Assembly (NCBI RefSeq): GCF_013282575.1
Contig: NZ_JAAAYE010000027.1
Coordinates: forward strand, 23,358 to 87,357
DNA length: 64,000 nt
Source: Paraburkholderia sp. NMBU_R16
Lineage (GTDB): Bacteria > Pseudomonadota > Gammaproteobacteria > Burkholderiales > Burkholderiaceae
Reading direction: 5' to 3'
Part shown: in pieces, positions 45,733 through 54,713 of the stretch
How the letters are laid out: each line of letters begins with the position of its first letter
Position numbering within the stretch: position 1 is the stretch's first letter
Position numbers and translations under genes: made by a program
Notes under the pieces: generated by a model
Told to the model about the DNA's origin: nothing
The model's input: the letters and a program-made list of their open reading frames with translations, nothing else
The model's database searches: none

Positions 45733-46218
45733 TCAGCTCGCGTGCTGCCGTTCCTGCATGGCCGCTTGCATCGCACGCTGTATTGCTTCAGGTTCGAGAT
45801 CGCGTACGTGCGATGCGATATGCCAACGGTGACCGAACGGGTCCTCGACAAAGCCCCAGCGGTCGCCCCAGAACATGTCGGCCAACGGCATGACGACGGT
45901 CGCACCGGCCGCCACCGCGCGCTCGAAGGCCGCGTCGGCATTTTCGACATACAAATAGAGACTCACCGGCGTGCCCTTGAGCGTTTTCGGGCCGAGCGAG
46001 CCGCACTCCGCGTTCTCGTCGGTCAGCATGACCACGGAGTTGCCGATCTTGACTTGCGCATGGCCGATGTTGCCGTCGGTGGTCAGCATGCGAAACAGTT
46101 CAACGGCGCCGAAAGCCCGCTTGTAAAAATCGATCGCGCCGGCAGCGCCTGCGCAGACGATCTGCGGCGTCAGCGAATGCATACCTTCGGGAATGGGTTT
46201 GACGGAAGAGGTCGACAT
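45733..46218 (-). CDS. VOC family protein (PhnB/glyoxalase-like)
   Basis: The 161-residue product starts MSTSSVKPIPEGMHSLTPQI at 46218 and has two beta-alpha-beta-beta-beta units: AGAAGAIDFYKRAFGAVE and VENADAAFERAVAAGATVV, then WGDRWGFVEDPFGHRWHIA. This is the PhnB-like VOC type often linked to small-molecule resistance or metabolism. The substrate is unknown. It lies 120 nt beyond the pyk stop on the same strand. Confidence 0.87.
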   Translation of the reverse strand: MSTSSVKPIPEGMHSLTPQIVCAGAAGAIDFYKRAFGAVELFRMLTTDGNIGHAQVKIGNSVVMLTDENAECGSLGPKTLKGTPVSLYLYVENADAAFERAVAAGATVVMPLADMFWGDRWGFVEDPFGHRWHIASHVRDLEPEAIQRAMQAAMQERQHAS

Positions 46219-46338
46219 GACGGCTTGCTCCTGTAAGGTTCGTAAAAGTGAGCGCGGCCAAGAAGGCTTCGTTTTCGCCGGCTCTATCCGCACGACGAAC
46301 GACGAGAGCCAAAATCGACATCGACCTGAATTTTTTCG

Positions 46339-47757
46339 CTATCGCCCCACCTTCGCGATATGAAGCAGATTCGCGGTGCCCGATTCACCGAACGGCAAAC
46401 CCGCCGCAATGGCAATCGAATCGCCGTCGCGCGCGAAGCCGGCACCGCGCGCCGCCTCGCAAGCCAACGCGATCATGTCATCGACATCGCGCGCGTTGCG
46501 GTACGGCATCGAGTGAATCCCCCAAACGAGCGCAAGCCTTCGGGCCACCTGTAACGAAGGTGTGAGCGCGATGATCGCGCTCGGGGCGCGCTCGCGCGCG
46601 GCGCGTACGCTCGTGAAACCCGAAAGCGTGTAGGTCACCGTCACCGCCGGCCCGATCAGTTGCACGATCGTGCGCAACGCGCAGCAAATGGCGTCGGCCG
46701 TCGTCGATTGCGCGGGTGTATGGGACGCGTCGATGCCCTGCCGGTAGCCAGGATCGCGCTCCACCCGCTCGATGATGCGATTCATCATCGCAACGGCTTC
46801 GAGCGGGAACTTGCCGCTCGCGGATTCGGCGGACAGCATGACGGCATCGCTGCCTTCGTAGATCGCGCCGGCGACATCGGATGTCTCGGCGCGCGTCGGC
46901 ACCGGCGAGTTCGTCATCGATTCGAGCATTTGCGTGGCCACGACGACCGCCTTGCCCGCGGCCCGGCACACGCCGACGATGCGCCGCTGCAGTTCGGGAA
47001 TCTGCTCGGCCGGCAATTCGACGCCGAGATCGCCGCGTGCGACCATGATGCCGTCGCAGCGCGCGACGATAGCCTCGAGATGATCGATCGCAAGCGGTTT
47101 TTCGAGCTTGGCCATGATCCAGGCGCGATCGCCGATCAGCGCGCGCGCTTCGTCGATATCCTCGGGCCGCTGCACGAACGACAATGCCACCCAATCGACA
47201 CCATGTTCGAGGCCGAACGCCAGATCCTCGCGATCCTTTGCGGTCAGCGCGGAAATGGGCAGCATGACGGCCGGCACGTTCACGCCTTTGCGATCGGAAA
47301 TGCGTCCGCCCACCACCACGCGCGTTTCGGCGAAGTCCGGGCCTTTCGATTCGACCGAAAGACGGATCTTGCCGTCGTCGAGCAGGAGTTCGGAACCGGG
47401 CTCGATCGCTTCGAAAATCTCCCGGTGCATGAGCGGTGCGCGGCGATTCGTGCCGGCGGCCGGATTCATGTCGAGGCGAAACGGCTCTCCCGCCAAGAGT
47501 GCGGCGCTACCTCCTTCGAACGTGCCGAGCCGCAGCTTCGGTCCCTGCAGATCGAGCAGCACGCCGATCGGGCGCCCGCTTTCGCGCTCGAGCGCGCGAA
47601 TGGCAGTCAGCCGCTGCAAATGGTCGCTTTGGGTTCCGTGGCTGAAGTTCAAGCGGAAGACATCGACGCCGGCGTCGAACAGTTGCCGGATGACCTGCGG
47701 ATCGGAACTCGACGGCCCCAGCGTAGCGATGATCTTTGCGTTGCGTTGCCGCTTCAT
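46339..47757 (-). CDS. pyk: Pyruvate kinase
   Basis: This 472-residue enzyme converts phosphoenolpyruvate and ADP to pyruvate and ATP. The start MKRQRNAKIIATLGPSSSDP at 47757 is the family N-terminus. Motifs are FRLNFSHGT, the catalytic loop IMAKLEKPLAIDHL (Lys of the active site), MVARGDLGVELP and ATQMLESM. A full C-terminal regulatory domain is present. The long in-frame extension upstream has no similarity. It is divergent from the MFS porter. Confidence 0.95.
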   Translation of the reverse strand: MKRQRNAKIIATLGPSSSDPQVIRQLFDAGVDVFRLNFSHGTQSDHLQRLTAIRALERESGRPIGVLLDLQGPKLRLGTFEGGSAALLAGEPFRLDMNPAAGTNRRAPLMHREIFEAIEPGSELLLDDGKIRLSVESKGPDFAETRVVVGGRISDRKGVNVPAVMLPISALTAKDREDLAFGLEHGVDWVALSFVQRPEDIDEARALIGDRAWIMAKLEKPLAIDHLEAIVARCDGIMVARGDLGVELPAEQIPELQRRIVGVCRAAGKAVVVATQMLESMTNSPVPTRAETSDVAGAIYEGSDAVMLSAESASGKFPLEAVAMMNRIIERVERDPGYRQGIDASHTPAQSTTADAICCALRTIVQLIGPAVTVTYTLSGFTSVRAARERAPSAIIALTPSLQVARRLALVWGIHSMPYRNARDVDDMIALACEAARGAGFARDGDSIAIAAGLPFGESGTANLLHIAKVGR

Positions 47758-48099
47758 TCCTGTGTCTCCCGTGTCTTGGATTCGATGGCCTCCATTGCAG
47801 CTGGCGCCGAAGTACCAAACTTTAGTGCTGCTTAGGAGTTTGGATAAGACCACCGCAGGTCGCCTGACTCGATACTCGATGTATCGAATGCACGGCTCTC
47901 CCACCACCATCGGCATCCACCCCAGTGGATTCCGATAGTCCCGAGTCCCGCGTCCCCACTCGACCCGTCCGTAATCGCACCCATTGCGACGTGCAAGTCG
48001 ACGTGCGACAGTTGCGGGTTGTTTCGATTGCCGCGGCAGCAAGAAATCGGCAAAGCAAAGCATTCGAAAACGAACTGAAAAATAATCATAGAGGCGCAA
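47758..48099. other. Divergent intergenic region pyk / MFS porter
   Basis: These 342 nt should hold promoters for both directions. No gene, hairpin or recognisable operator stands out. A long in-frame extension of pyk crosses the region but has no ribosome site of its own. Confidence 0.5.
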
Positions 48100-49497
48100 A
48101 TGTCCAATCAGAAATCGGCTGAAATCGCAGCACGCTTCGATCGCCTGCCGCCCTCGCGGACCGTCTGGACGATGGTCATCCTGATCTCGCTCGGTGGCAT
48201 CTTCGAGTTCTACGATCTGTTCTTCACCGGCTATGTCGCTCCAGGGATGGTGCAGGCCGGCCTCTTCAAGCCCGAATCGCTCGGCTTTTTCGCGGCGCTC
48301 GCGCCCATCTCGGTAGCCGGCTTCGGCACATTCGTCTTCGCCACGTTCGCAGGACTCTGGATCGGCGCGCTCGTGTTCGGCTTCGTCGCCGATCGCCTCG
48401 GGCGCCGCTTCATCTTTACGTGGTCGCTCATCTGGTACGTGATCTGCACGGCGATCATGGCGTTCCAGCATTCGGGCCTTGCCATCAATCTCTGGCGCTT
48501 CGCCGCGGGTATCGGTATCGGCGTGGAACTCGTAACCATCGACTCCTACATCTCCGAACTCATTCCCAGCGGCGAGCGCGGCCGCGCCTATGCGGTCAAT
48601 CAGTTCATCACCTTTTGCGCGGTGCCCGTCGTGGCATTCCTCGCCTTCATCCTCAAAGACACGCACCCACTCGGGCTCGAGTACTGGCGCGTCGTCATTC
48701 TGATCGGCACGCTCGGTGCGGTCGCCGTGTGGATCATCCGCCGCAACGTTCCCGAAAGCCCGCGCTGGCTCGCGCGCCAAGGCCGTCTGGACGAGGCCGA
48801 GCGCATCGTCGCCGATATCGAACGCCGCGTCGCCGCGGAAAAGGGCACCGCGCTACCGGCTCCCCAACCGGTTTCGGCCGAAATGGAAGGCCGCGGCTCC
48901 ATCGCCGAAATTTTCGGTCCGCTCTATCGGAAGCGCACGCTCATTCTGTCGATCTTCAACATGGCGCAGGTCATCGGCTTTTACGGCTTCGCCGCCTGGG
49001 TGCCGACGCTGCTGATCCATCGCGGCGTGCACGTGACCGCCAGCCTCGGCTACGCCTTCGTGATCGCCATCGCCAATCCGTTCGGCCCCCTGCTGGGCAC
49101 GTTCTTCGCCGATAAGCTCGAACGCAAGACGCAAATCTGCGGCGGCTTGCTCATCATGGGCATCGTCATCGCCCTCTTTTCGCAAGCCTCGGAACCGGCC
49201 GTCCTCATCGTGCTCGGCGTGGTGTTCACGCTCGCCGCGAACGTCATGTCGTATGCCTATCACGGCTATCAGGCGGAACTCTTCCCGACTCGCATCAGAG
49301 CGCGCGCCGTCGGCTTCGTCTATTCGTGGAGCCGTATCGCCGCCGCGTTCGCAGGCCTCGCCATCGGCGTTTTGCTTCACAACTATGGCGTGCCCGGCGT
49401 GGCGACGTTCATTGGTGCGTCGATGGTCGTGGGCATCTGCATGATTCTGCTTGGACCGTCCACCAAGGGACGCTCGCTCGAATCGATCAGCCACTGA
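48100..49497 (+). CDS. MFS transporter (sugar-porter/organic-acid type)
   Basis: This 465-residue, 12-helix MFS protein has the loop signature GFVADRLGRRF, ISELIPSGERGRAYAVNQF, VPESPRWLARQGR and the second-half ELFPTRIRARAVGF. This is the sugar-porter/SHS layout that also includes aromatic-acid and metabolite carriers. A cytoplasmic loop of about 40 residues separates the halves. It is transcribed alone, divergent from pyk. The substrate is unresolved. Confidence 0.88.
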   Translation: MSNQKSAEIAARFDRLPPSRTVWTMVILISLGGIFEFYDLFFTGYVAPGMVQAGLFKPESLGFFAALAPISVAGFGTFVFATFAGLWIGALVFGFVADRLGRRFIFTWSLIWYVICTAIMAFQHSGLAINLWRFAAGIGIGVELVTIDSYISELIPSGERGRAYAVNQFITFCAVPVVAFLAFILKDTHPLGLEYWRVVILIGTLGAVAVWIIRRNVPESPRWLARQGRLDEAERIVADIERRVAAEKGTALPAPQPVSAEMEGRGSIAEIFGPLYRKRTLILSIFNMAQVIGFYGFAAWVPTLLIHRGVHVTASLGYAFVIAIANPFGPLLGTFFADKLERKTQICGGLLIMGIVIALFSQASEPAVLIVLGVVFTLAANVMSYAYHGYQAELFPTRIRARAVGFVYSWSRIAAAFAGLAIGVLLHNYGVPGVATFIGASMVVGICMILLGPSTKGRSLESISH

Positions 49498-49575
49498 AAC
49501 AAAATGCGCGCGGCCGATGCGCGCGCTGCCCGACAGGCGTACCCTTATCGCTAGTGGTGCTAAGGGAGGGTACTG

Positions 49576-49824
49576 ATGAAAACGATCGTCCGGACCGGCG
49601 TGCATATCGAAGGCGTTCACTGGACCGCCGAATACCTGGAAACGACGCATGAAATCCGCGTCTTGCGTGAAGGCGCCGAAGTCGGTCTATACGATGCGCC
49701 GCCCACGCTGTTCGGTGAAGAAGCCGATGCGGGCTCGAAGAGCGTAGCAGATCATCGTGCACTGGACGCCGCGCTGCGCGCCTACCTGATGCGCTTCATT
49801 GCGGACCACGACGCCGAGGAGTAA
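49576..49824 (+). CDS. Small protein of unknown function
   Basis: The 82-residue, acidic, soluble product has GGGAGGG 5 nt before the ATG, so translation is credible. It is predicted as a beta-rich N-terminal half (EYLETTHEIRVLREGAEVGLY) and a C-terminal helix (ADHRALDAALRAYLMRFI). No family was recognised. It follows the MFS gene by 78 nt, across a GC hairpin, in the same direction. Confidence 0.65.
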   Translation: MKTIVRTGVHIEGVHWTAEYLETTHEIRVLREGAEVGLYDAPPTLFGEEADAGSKSVADHRALDAALRAYLMRFIADHDAEE

Positions 49825-49855
49825 GCCCACCGCGAGGCCCTGGCCCAACCATTGC

Positions 49856-50653
49856 TCACGGCGACGGCAACAGCAGAAAGTCGAGTACCGTCTGCGTCAA
49901 AGCCGATGCCTGCTCCACGTTGGGCAAATGCAGCGCCTCGAATGCGACGTGGCGCGCACCGGGAATGCGCGCCGCCAACGCCCTGCCTTCATCGACCGGA
50001 AAACCCGCGTCGTGCATACCGCTCACGATGAGCGTCGGGGCCCCGATGCGCTCCACTTCCTGCGATAAATCGGTATTCGCGACCGCCGCGCAACTCGCGA
50101 TGTACCCTTGCGCGTCCGTGTGCCGCACGACATCGCGAATCGCCTCGGCAACGAGGGGCTCGCGCGCACGAAACGCCGCGCTGAGCCAACGTTCGACCGA
50201 CGCACTCGCTAGCGCGGGCATCCCGCCGCCCCGCGCCTGCTCCATGCGCTCGAGCCAGGTCTCCCGAGGCGCCAGATTGCGAGGCAGCGCGCTGATATCG
50301 ACGAGCCGTCCGACGCGCTGGCCATGGCGTGCCGCCAGTGCCATGGCCGTCACGCCCCCCAGCGATATCCCGCATACATGTGCCCGATCGATCGCAAGCG
50401 CGTCCATGAGCGCCAGCACATCCGCGCTCAACTGCTCGATCGTGTACGGGCCCGGCGGCACGCTCGAACGGCCATGCCCACGCGCGTCGTAGCGCAGCAC
50501 CCGGAAATGCCTCGCGAACGCGCCGATCTGCGGCGACCATAACGAAACGTCGGTGCCCAGCGCGTTCGACAACACCAGCCACGGCGCTTGGGCGTCGGCC
50601 GGGCCGTCGATCCGATAGTAGAGGCTGACTCCATTGACAGTGGCAAAGGGCAT
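49856..50653 (-). CDS. pcaD: 3-oxoadipate enol-lactonase
   Basis: This 265-residue alpha/beta hydrolase has RYDARGHGRSS, the nucleophile elbow CGISLGGVTA (Ser) and the acid/His pair VSGMHDAGFP and EALHLPNVE. It hydrolyses 3-oxoadipate enol-lactone to 3-oxoadipate in the protocatechuate/catechol branch. Related lactonases and esterases share this fold, so the call rests on overall family likeness. No other pca gene is adjacent. It converges with the small-protein gene and is divergent from folE. Confidence 0.85.
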   Translation of the reverse strand: MPFATVNGVSLYYRIDGPADAQAPWLVLSNALGTDVSLWSPQIGAFARHFRVLRYDARGHGRSSVPPGPYTIEQLSADVLALMDALAIDRAHVCGISLGGVTAMALAARHGQRVGRLVDISALPRNLAPRETWLERMEQARGGGMPALASASVERWLSAAFRAREPLVAEAIRDVVRHTDAQGYIASCAAVANTDLSQEVERIGAPTLIVSGMHDAGFPVDEGRALAARIPGARHVAFEALHLPNVEQASALTQTVLDFLLLPSP

Positions 50654-50850
50654 GAGCGTGAGGCCTCCCGTGGCGAAAGCCCTATTGTGCTACAGCTCCC
50701 ATGGCGCTCGCAGCGCATGCGGCCGCCCGTAAAACCCCGCCCCCCGATTCTCGCGAAAACATGGAACAATGCCGCGCATGGGTGCGCGACTTGCACAATG
50801 CCGAACAGGATGTCCTACAACGACCAACCGGGAAAGGGGAGGAGTCAGTC

Positions 50851-51543
50851 ATGAGCAGCACTAAATCGCGAGCCGGCAAGAAGAGCGCGTCGGGAAGCCG
50901 GTCGAAGACAAGCGCTGCCGTCGATCTCGATCTCGTCGAGCACGCCATCGCGCGTCCGACGCGCGAACAAGCCGAAGACGCAGTGCGCGTATTGCTGCGC
51001 TGGGCCGGGGACGATCCCGATCGCGAAGGACTGCGCGATACGCCGGGGCGCGTCACGCGCGCCTACGAGGAGTTCTTTGCCGGTTATCGCCTCGATCCGC
51101 GCGAGATACTCGCGCGTACGTTTTCCGAGGTCGACGGCTACGACGAGATGGTCGTGCTCAAGGACATCCGCTTCGAAAGCTATTGCGAGCATCACATGGT
51201 GCCCATCGTCGGCCGCGCGCATGTCGCCTATCTGCCGAAACACCGCGTCGTCGGCATCTCGAAGCTCGCCAGGCTCGTCGATGCCTTCGCCAAACGGCTG
51301 CAGATTCAAGAAAAAATGACGGTCCAAATCGCCGATACGCTCAACGAGGTACTCCAGCCGCGCGGTGTCGGTGTCATCCTCGAGGCCGCGCATCAGTGCA
51401 TCACCACGCGCGGCGTGCACAAGCCCGGCGTGGCAATGGTGACTTCGCGCATGCTGGGCTCGTTCAGGACCGATCCGTCCACACGCCGCGAGTTTCTCGC
51501 CATCGTCGGCAATCCGGGCGCGCTCGCGTTGCCGAACGTCTGA
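50851..51543 (+). CDS. folE: GTP cyclohydrolase I
   Basis: This 230-residue enzyme makes dihydroneopterin triphosphate, the first step of folate/pterin synthesis. GGGGAGGAG precedes ATG 50851, with a Lys/Ser-rich N-terminal tail of about 30 residues. Then come [20 protein letters not shown], the zinc and catalytic motif [19 protein letters not shown] and HQCITTRGV, whose Cys is the third zinc ligand. The longer upstream frame is not needed. It is convergent with the AtuA unit. Confidence 0.95.
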   Translation: MSSTKSRAGKKSASGSRSKTSAAVDLDLVEHAIARPTREQAEDAVRVLLRWAGDDPDREGLRDTPGRVTRAYEEFFAGYRLDPREILARTFSEVDGYDEMVVLKDIRFESYCEHHMVPIVGRAHVAYLPKHRVVGISKLARLVDAFAKRLQIQEKMTVQIADTLNEVLQPRGVGVILEAAHQCITTRGVHKPGVAMVTSRMLGSFRTDPSTRREFLAIVGNPGALALPNV

Positions 51544-51613
51544 CGCCCGGTCCGCGATTGACGTGAGTCGTGCCGCCTCCTCATGCGATTCGTACGTCGC
51601 GGCGGCCGGGGGG

Positions 51614-51937
51614 TCAAGCGGGCGGCTCGATGTCGATGTCGACGTCCATATCGAGCAATGCGGCGCTGATCGATTTCCCGTGCGCGTCGAGCGCGAGCGA
51701 ACGCGTCACGCCGCCACCGAGCGCGTGCTCGAGCACGAAGTTGAGCGCGCCTATGCGTGGCAACTCGTAGCGCCGCACCGGACCGCGCACGATGCTCTGC
51801 AAATGCGCCTTCACACGCTCGGCGCTCAAATGGCGCACGAGATGCGGATAAACCCGCGCATCTAAGCAAACGACCGATACGTTGAGCGTGTCGCCCTTAT
51901 CGCCGGCTCGCCCATGCGCCAACTCGCGTAGTTTCAT
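51614..51937 (-). CDS. AtuA-like small partner protein (ferredoxin-fold)
   Basis: The 107-residue product starts MKLRELAHGRAGDKGDTLN at ATG 51937, just 1 nt after the TGA of the AtuA-family gene. It matches the small C-terminal AtuA-type domain, which is found either fused to DUF1446 proteins or as a separate gene: GRAGDKGDTLNVSVV, ALNFVLEHALGGGVTRSLALD. It probably forms one functional unit with the upstream protein. The reaction is unknown. Confidence 0.85.
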   Translation of the reverse strand: MKLRELAHGRAGDKGDTLNVSVVCLDARVYPHLVRHLSAERVKAHLQSIVRGPVRRYELPRIGALNFVLEHALGGGVTRSLALDAHGKSISAALLDMDVDIDIEPPA

Positions 51938-51938
51938 T

Positions 51939-53297
51939 TCAGGTTTCGAATATCTGGACTGATGGCGCGACTGCCTCGCGCGGCAGCAGCACCGATTGAA
52001 CGGCAATGACCTCGCGCACGGATTTCGTGACGCCGCCTCCGCCGGCAGGGCCATTGGTATAGAGCGTTTCGACCTCATTGCCGACCCGCGAAGCTTCATC
52101 GAACGAATCGCAGCGTGCCGCGACGCGCACGCGCACTTCGTATGGCTGCGTCTGTTGCGCAGCCGCCGTTTGTCCATAAAGCGAATCGACGCCGATGAGA
52201 TCGCAGCGCAGCTCGCGTATCGCCACCCCTGTCATCGCAAAGCGCTCGCGCACCACATCGAGCGCAAGACGCGCACGTGCCAGCGCGCCCGGCCCCCCGT
52301 ACGAGATCTGCCCTTCGCCGACGAAGCCGTCGAAGTAAGCGACCGATGCCTTCAATGTGCCGGTGCGCGGCGTGCCGCGCCCCCCGCTCACGGCGACACG
52401 GTCGGCACCGAGCCGCGTCACGCGGACCTCGGTGAAGTCGGCGACGACGTCGGGTTGAAGATAACGTTGGGGATCATGGATCTCGTAGAGCAGTTGTTCC
52501 TTGCAGGTCGCCTCAGTCACGCATCCACCCGCATGCGGTACCTTCGTCACGACGACGGTGCCGTCCTCGCGGACTTCGCCGATCGGAAAGCCGAGCCGCG
52601 CGAGGTTGGGGACATCCTTGAGTCCCGGGTCCGCGAAGTACCCGCCGGTGATCTGCCCGGCGCATTCGAGCAAATGGCCGACGACGGTACCCTGGCCCAG
52701 CCGTTGCCAATCGTCCATCGACCAACCGAACGCGTGGATCAGCGGCGCGAGAAAAAGCGCGGGGTCGGCAACGCGCCCGGAAAGCACGACGTCGGCGCCC
52801 GCGCGCAACGCATCGACGATCGGTTGCGCGCCGAGATAGGCATTCGCCGCGACGATCCTGTCCTTGAAGGCCGCCACCGGCTCGCCCGATTCCTCGAAGC
52901 GGTAGTGCCCGGCCAGTACCGCGTCCAGCACGTCATCGCCCGTGACGGCCGCGATCTTCAACCCGTCGATACCGAGTTCCCGCGCGAGCTCGACCGTCTT
53001 GCGCGCGGCAGCGACCGGATTGGCAGCACCCATGTTCGTCACGATACGCACGGCGCGTTTCGCGGCGAGCGGCAGTACGGCACGCCAACGCGCCTCGAGC
53101 AGCGGGTCGTAGCCGAGCGACGCGTCGCGGCGGCGCGCTTGCTGGGCCAGCGCGATCGTGCGCTCGGCCAGGCATTCGAAGACGAGATAGTCGAGCGAAC
53201 CGTGCTCGACGAGCTCCACCGCCGGTTCGATGCGGTCGCCGGAGTACCCGGCGCCCGCACCGATTCGTATCGTGCGAGAAGGCGTTGCAGTCGACAT
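51939..53297 (-). CDS. AtuA-family (DUF1446) protein
   Basis: This 452-residue protein has the family N-terminus IRIGAGAGYSGDRIEPAVEL, then VTNMGAANPVAAA, VLSGRVADPALFLAPL, PHAGGCVTEATCKEQLLYEI and an acyl-utilisation C-terminal half. The name comes from acyclic terpene (citronellol/geraniol) use in Pseudomonas, but most family members occur in unknown acyl-CoA or organic-acid routes. Here it lies 12 nt after a CitMHS-type transporter gene and before its small partner, which suggests use of a tricarboxylate-like or hydroxy-acid substrate. This is inference. Confidence 0.88.
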   Translation of the reverse strand: MSTATPSRTIRIGAGAGYSGDRIEPAVELVEHGSLDYLVFECLAERTIALAQQARRRDASLGYDPLLEARWRAVLPLAAKRAVRIVTNMGAANPVAAARKTVELARELGIDGLKIAAVTGDDVLDAVLAGHYRFEESGEPVAAFKDRIVAANAYLGAQPIVDALRAGADVVLSGRVADPALFLAPLIHAFGWSMDDWQRLGQGTVVGHLLECAGQITGGYFADPGLKDVPNLARLGFPIGEVREDGTVVVTKVPHAGGCVTEATCKEQLLYEIHDPQRYLQPDVVADFTEVRVTRLGADRVAVSGGRGTPRTGTLKASVAYFDGFVGEGQISYGGPGALARARLALDVVRERFAMTGVAIRELRCDLIGVDSLYGQTAAAQQTQPYEVRVRVAARCDSFDEASRVGNEVETLYTNGPAGGGGVTKSVREVIAVQSVLLPREAVAPSVQIFET

Positions 53298-53309
53298 AAC
53301 GTGCTGGGA

Positions 53310-54614
53310 TCAAAGAGGAAAGATGCCGAAGGCGACGCACGCGAGCGTCATGACGGCCGATGCGCCGAACAGCAGCGGAAAGCTGAAGCGCTGGTGTTCC
53401 GCCAGGTCGATACCGGTCAGGCCGATCACGAGGAACGTTGCCGGCGTCAACGGGCTGATGGGGAAGCCTGTCGTCATCTGGCCGAGTATCGCGGCCTGGC
53501 CGATCTTGACTGCCGGCACGCCGAGTTGCGCCGAGACCTCCGCAATCACGGGCAGCACTCCGAAGTAGAACGAATCCGGATCGAACAGCAGGCTGAGCGG
53601 CATCGAGACGAAGCCGAGAATGACCGGGATGTGTCCCGCCATCGAGGCCGGCACGAAACCGACCGCCGCCTGCGCCATCGCCTTGAGCATGCCGCTGCCC
53701 TGCATGATGCCGGTGAACACCCCCGCCGCCAGCAGGATGGCGGCCATCATCAGCGCCGCTCGTGCATGCGCGTCGATGCGCTTGCGCTGCATGTCCACGT
53801 TCGGGTAGTTGACGAGCAAGGCGATACACAAGCCGATCATGAACATGAGGACGGGCGGAATTTTTTCGCCCATCGCGACCATCGTGCCCAGCACCGCCAC
53901 CGTCAGCAGGACGTTGAACCAGAAATTGCGTGGGCGGCGCAGAGCCTTTTCCTCGTCGGTCAAATCGTGGCGCGCAAGCAGTGCATCGGTGGCCGCGAGG
54001 TTCGCGCCGAGCCGCCGCTCCTCGCGCTTGCCGAGCAGCCAGGCCGTGCCGAAAACGAACGCGAGACCGACGATCTGCACCGGAATCAGCGGGTTGAAAA
54101 TCGCCGACACCGGCAGATGGAGCGACGCCGAAGCCCGGATCATCGGGCCGGTCCACGGCAGGAAGTTCACGCCGGCAGCGAGCGACACCGCCGCGGCCAA
54201 CACGCGCCGGTCCATGTTCAGCCGGTCATAGAGCGGCAACATCGCGGGTATCGCGATCAAAAAGCAAACGGCACCCGAGCCGTCCAGATGAATGAGCAGT
54301 GCCAACAACGCCGTTCCGACGACGATGCGCGTCGGGCGTGTGCCGACCGTGCGAAGAATGCGGTCGATGATCGGATCGAGCGTGCCCGCGTCCGTGATCG
54401 TGCCGAAGTAAAGGATGGCGAACACGAACATGCCGACGACAGGGGCGAGCCCTTTTATGCCGGCGATGACGAACTGCGAGGTTTGCAGGCCGAATCCGCC
54501 GATCAATGAGGCGGCGACAGGCACGACGATCAGCGCGACGAGCGCGGACATGCGCCGCGACAGGATCGCGACGAGCAATACGACGATGGTGGCAACGCCA
54601 AGTAAGGCCAGCAC
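53310..54614 (-). CDS. CitMHS-family citrate/divalent-metal transporter
   Basis: From a GTG at 54614 (GGAG 8 nt upstream) the protein has 434 residues and about 12 membrane segments. Marks of the CitMHS group are DGSGAVCFLIAIPAMLPLYD, VNFLPWTGP, FDPDSFYFGVLPV and GFPISPLTPATFLVIGL. It is a secondary carrier for metal-citrate or a similar acid. It is the first gene of a three-gene unit with the AtuA pair and is divergent from a LysR gene. An ATG 29 codons upstream lies beyond the operator and is unlikely. Confidence 0.88.
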   Translation of the reverse strand: MLALLGVATIVVLLVAILSRRMSALVALIVVPVAASLIGGFGLQTSQFVIAGIKGLAPVVGMFVFAILYFGTITDAGTLDPIIDRILRTVGTRPTRIVVGTALLALLIHLDGSGAVCFLIAIPAMLPLYDRLNMDRRVLAAAVSLAAGVNFLPWTGPMIRASASLHLPVSAIFNPLIPVQIVGLAFVFGTAWLLGKREERRLGANLAATDALLARHDLTDEEKALRRPRNFWFNVLLTVAVLGTMVAMGEKIPPVLMFMIGLCIALLVNYPNVDMQRKRIDAHARAALMMAAILLAAGVFTGIMQGSGMLKAMAQAAVGFVPASMAGHIPVILGFVSMPLSLLFDPDSFYFGVLPVIAEVSAQLGVPAVKIGQAAILGQMTTGFPISPLTPATFLVIGLTGIDLAEHQRFSFPLLFGASAVMTLACVAFGIFPL

Positions 54615-54688
54615 GGGTTTGTCTCCAATCTTGTCTTTTAATAGGCTAGAGCGTAGTGTCGGAGCATCGATAAAACAATTGAAATGAA

Positions 54689-54705
54689 TTGATTGCAGCA
54701 ATCAA
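54689..54705. promoter_or_regulatory. Perfect palindrome, LysR operator candidate
   Basis: TTGATTGCAGCAATCAA is an exact 17-bp inverted repeat in the 99-nt divergent region, 8 nt before the LysR ATG. A second, looser repeat (CAATT-N6-AATTG) lies just beside it at 54676-54691. The placement fits autorepression and activation of the transporter operon. Confidence 0.55.
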
Positions 54706-54713
54706 CAAATGAA

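Noticed and set aside
51996..54509. An 837-codon plus-strand frame
   Set aside because: Runs antisense across two clear genes (AtuA-family and CitMHS). Very rich in Arg/His/Glu.
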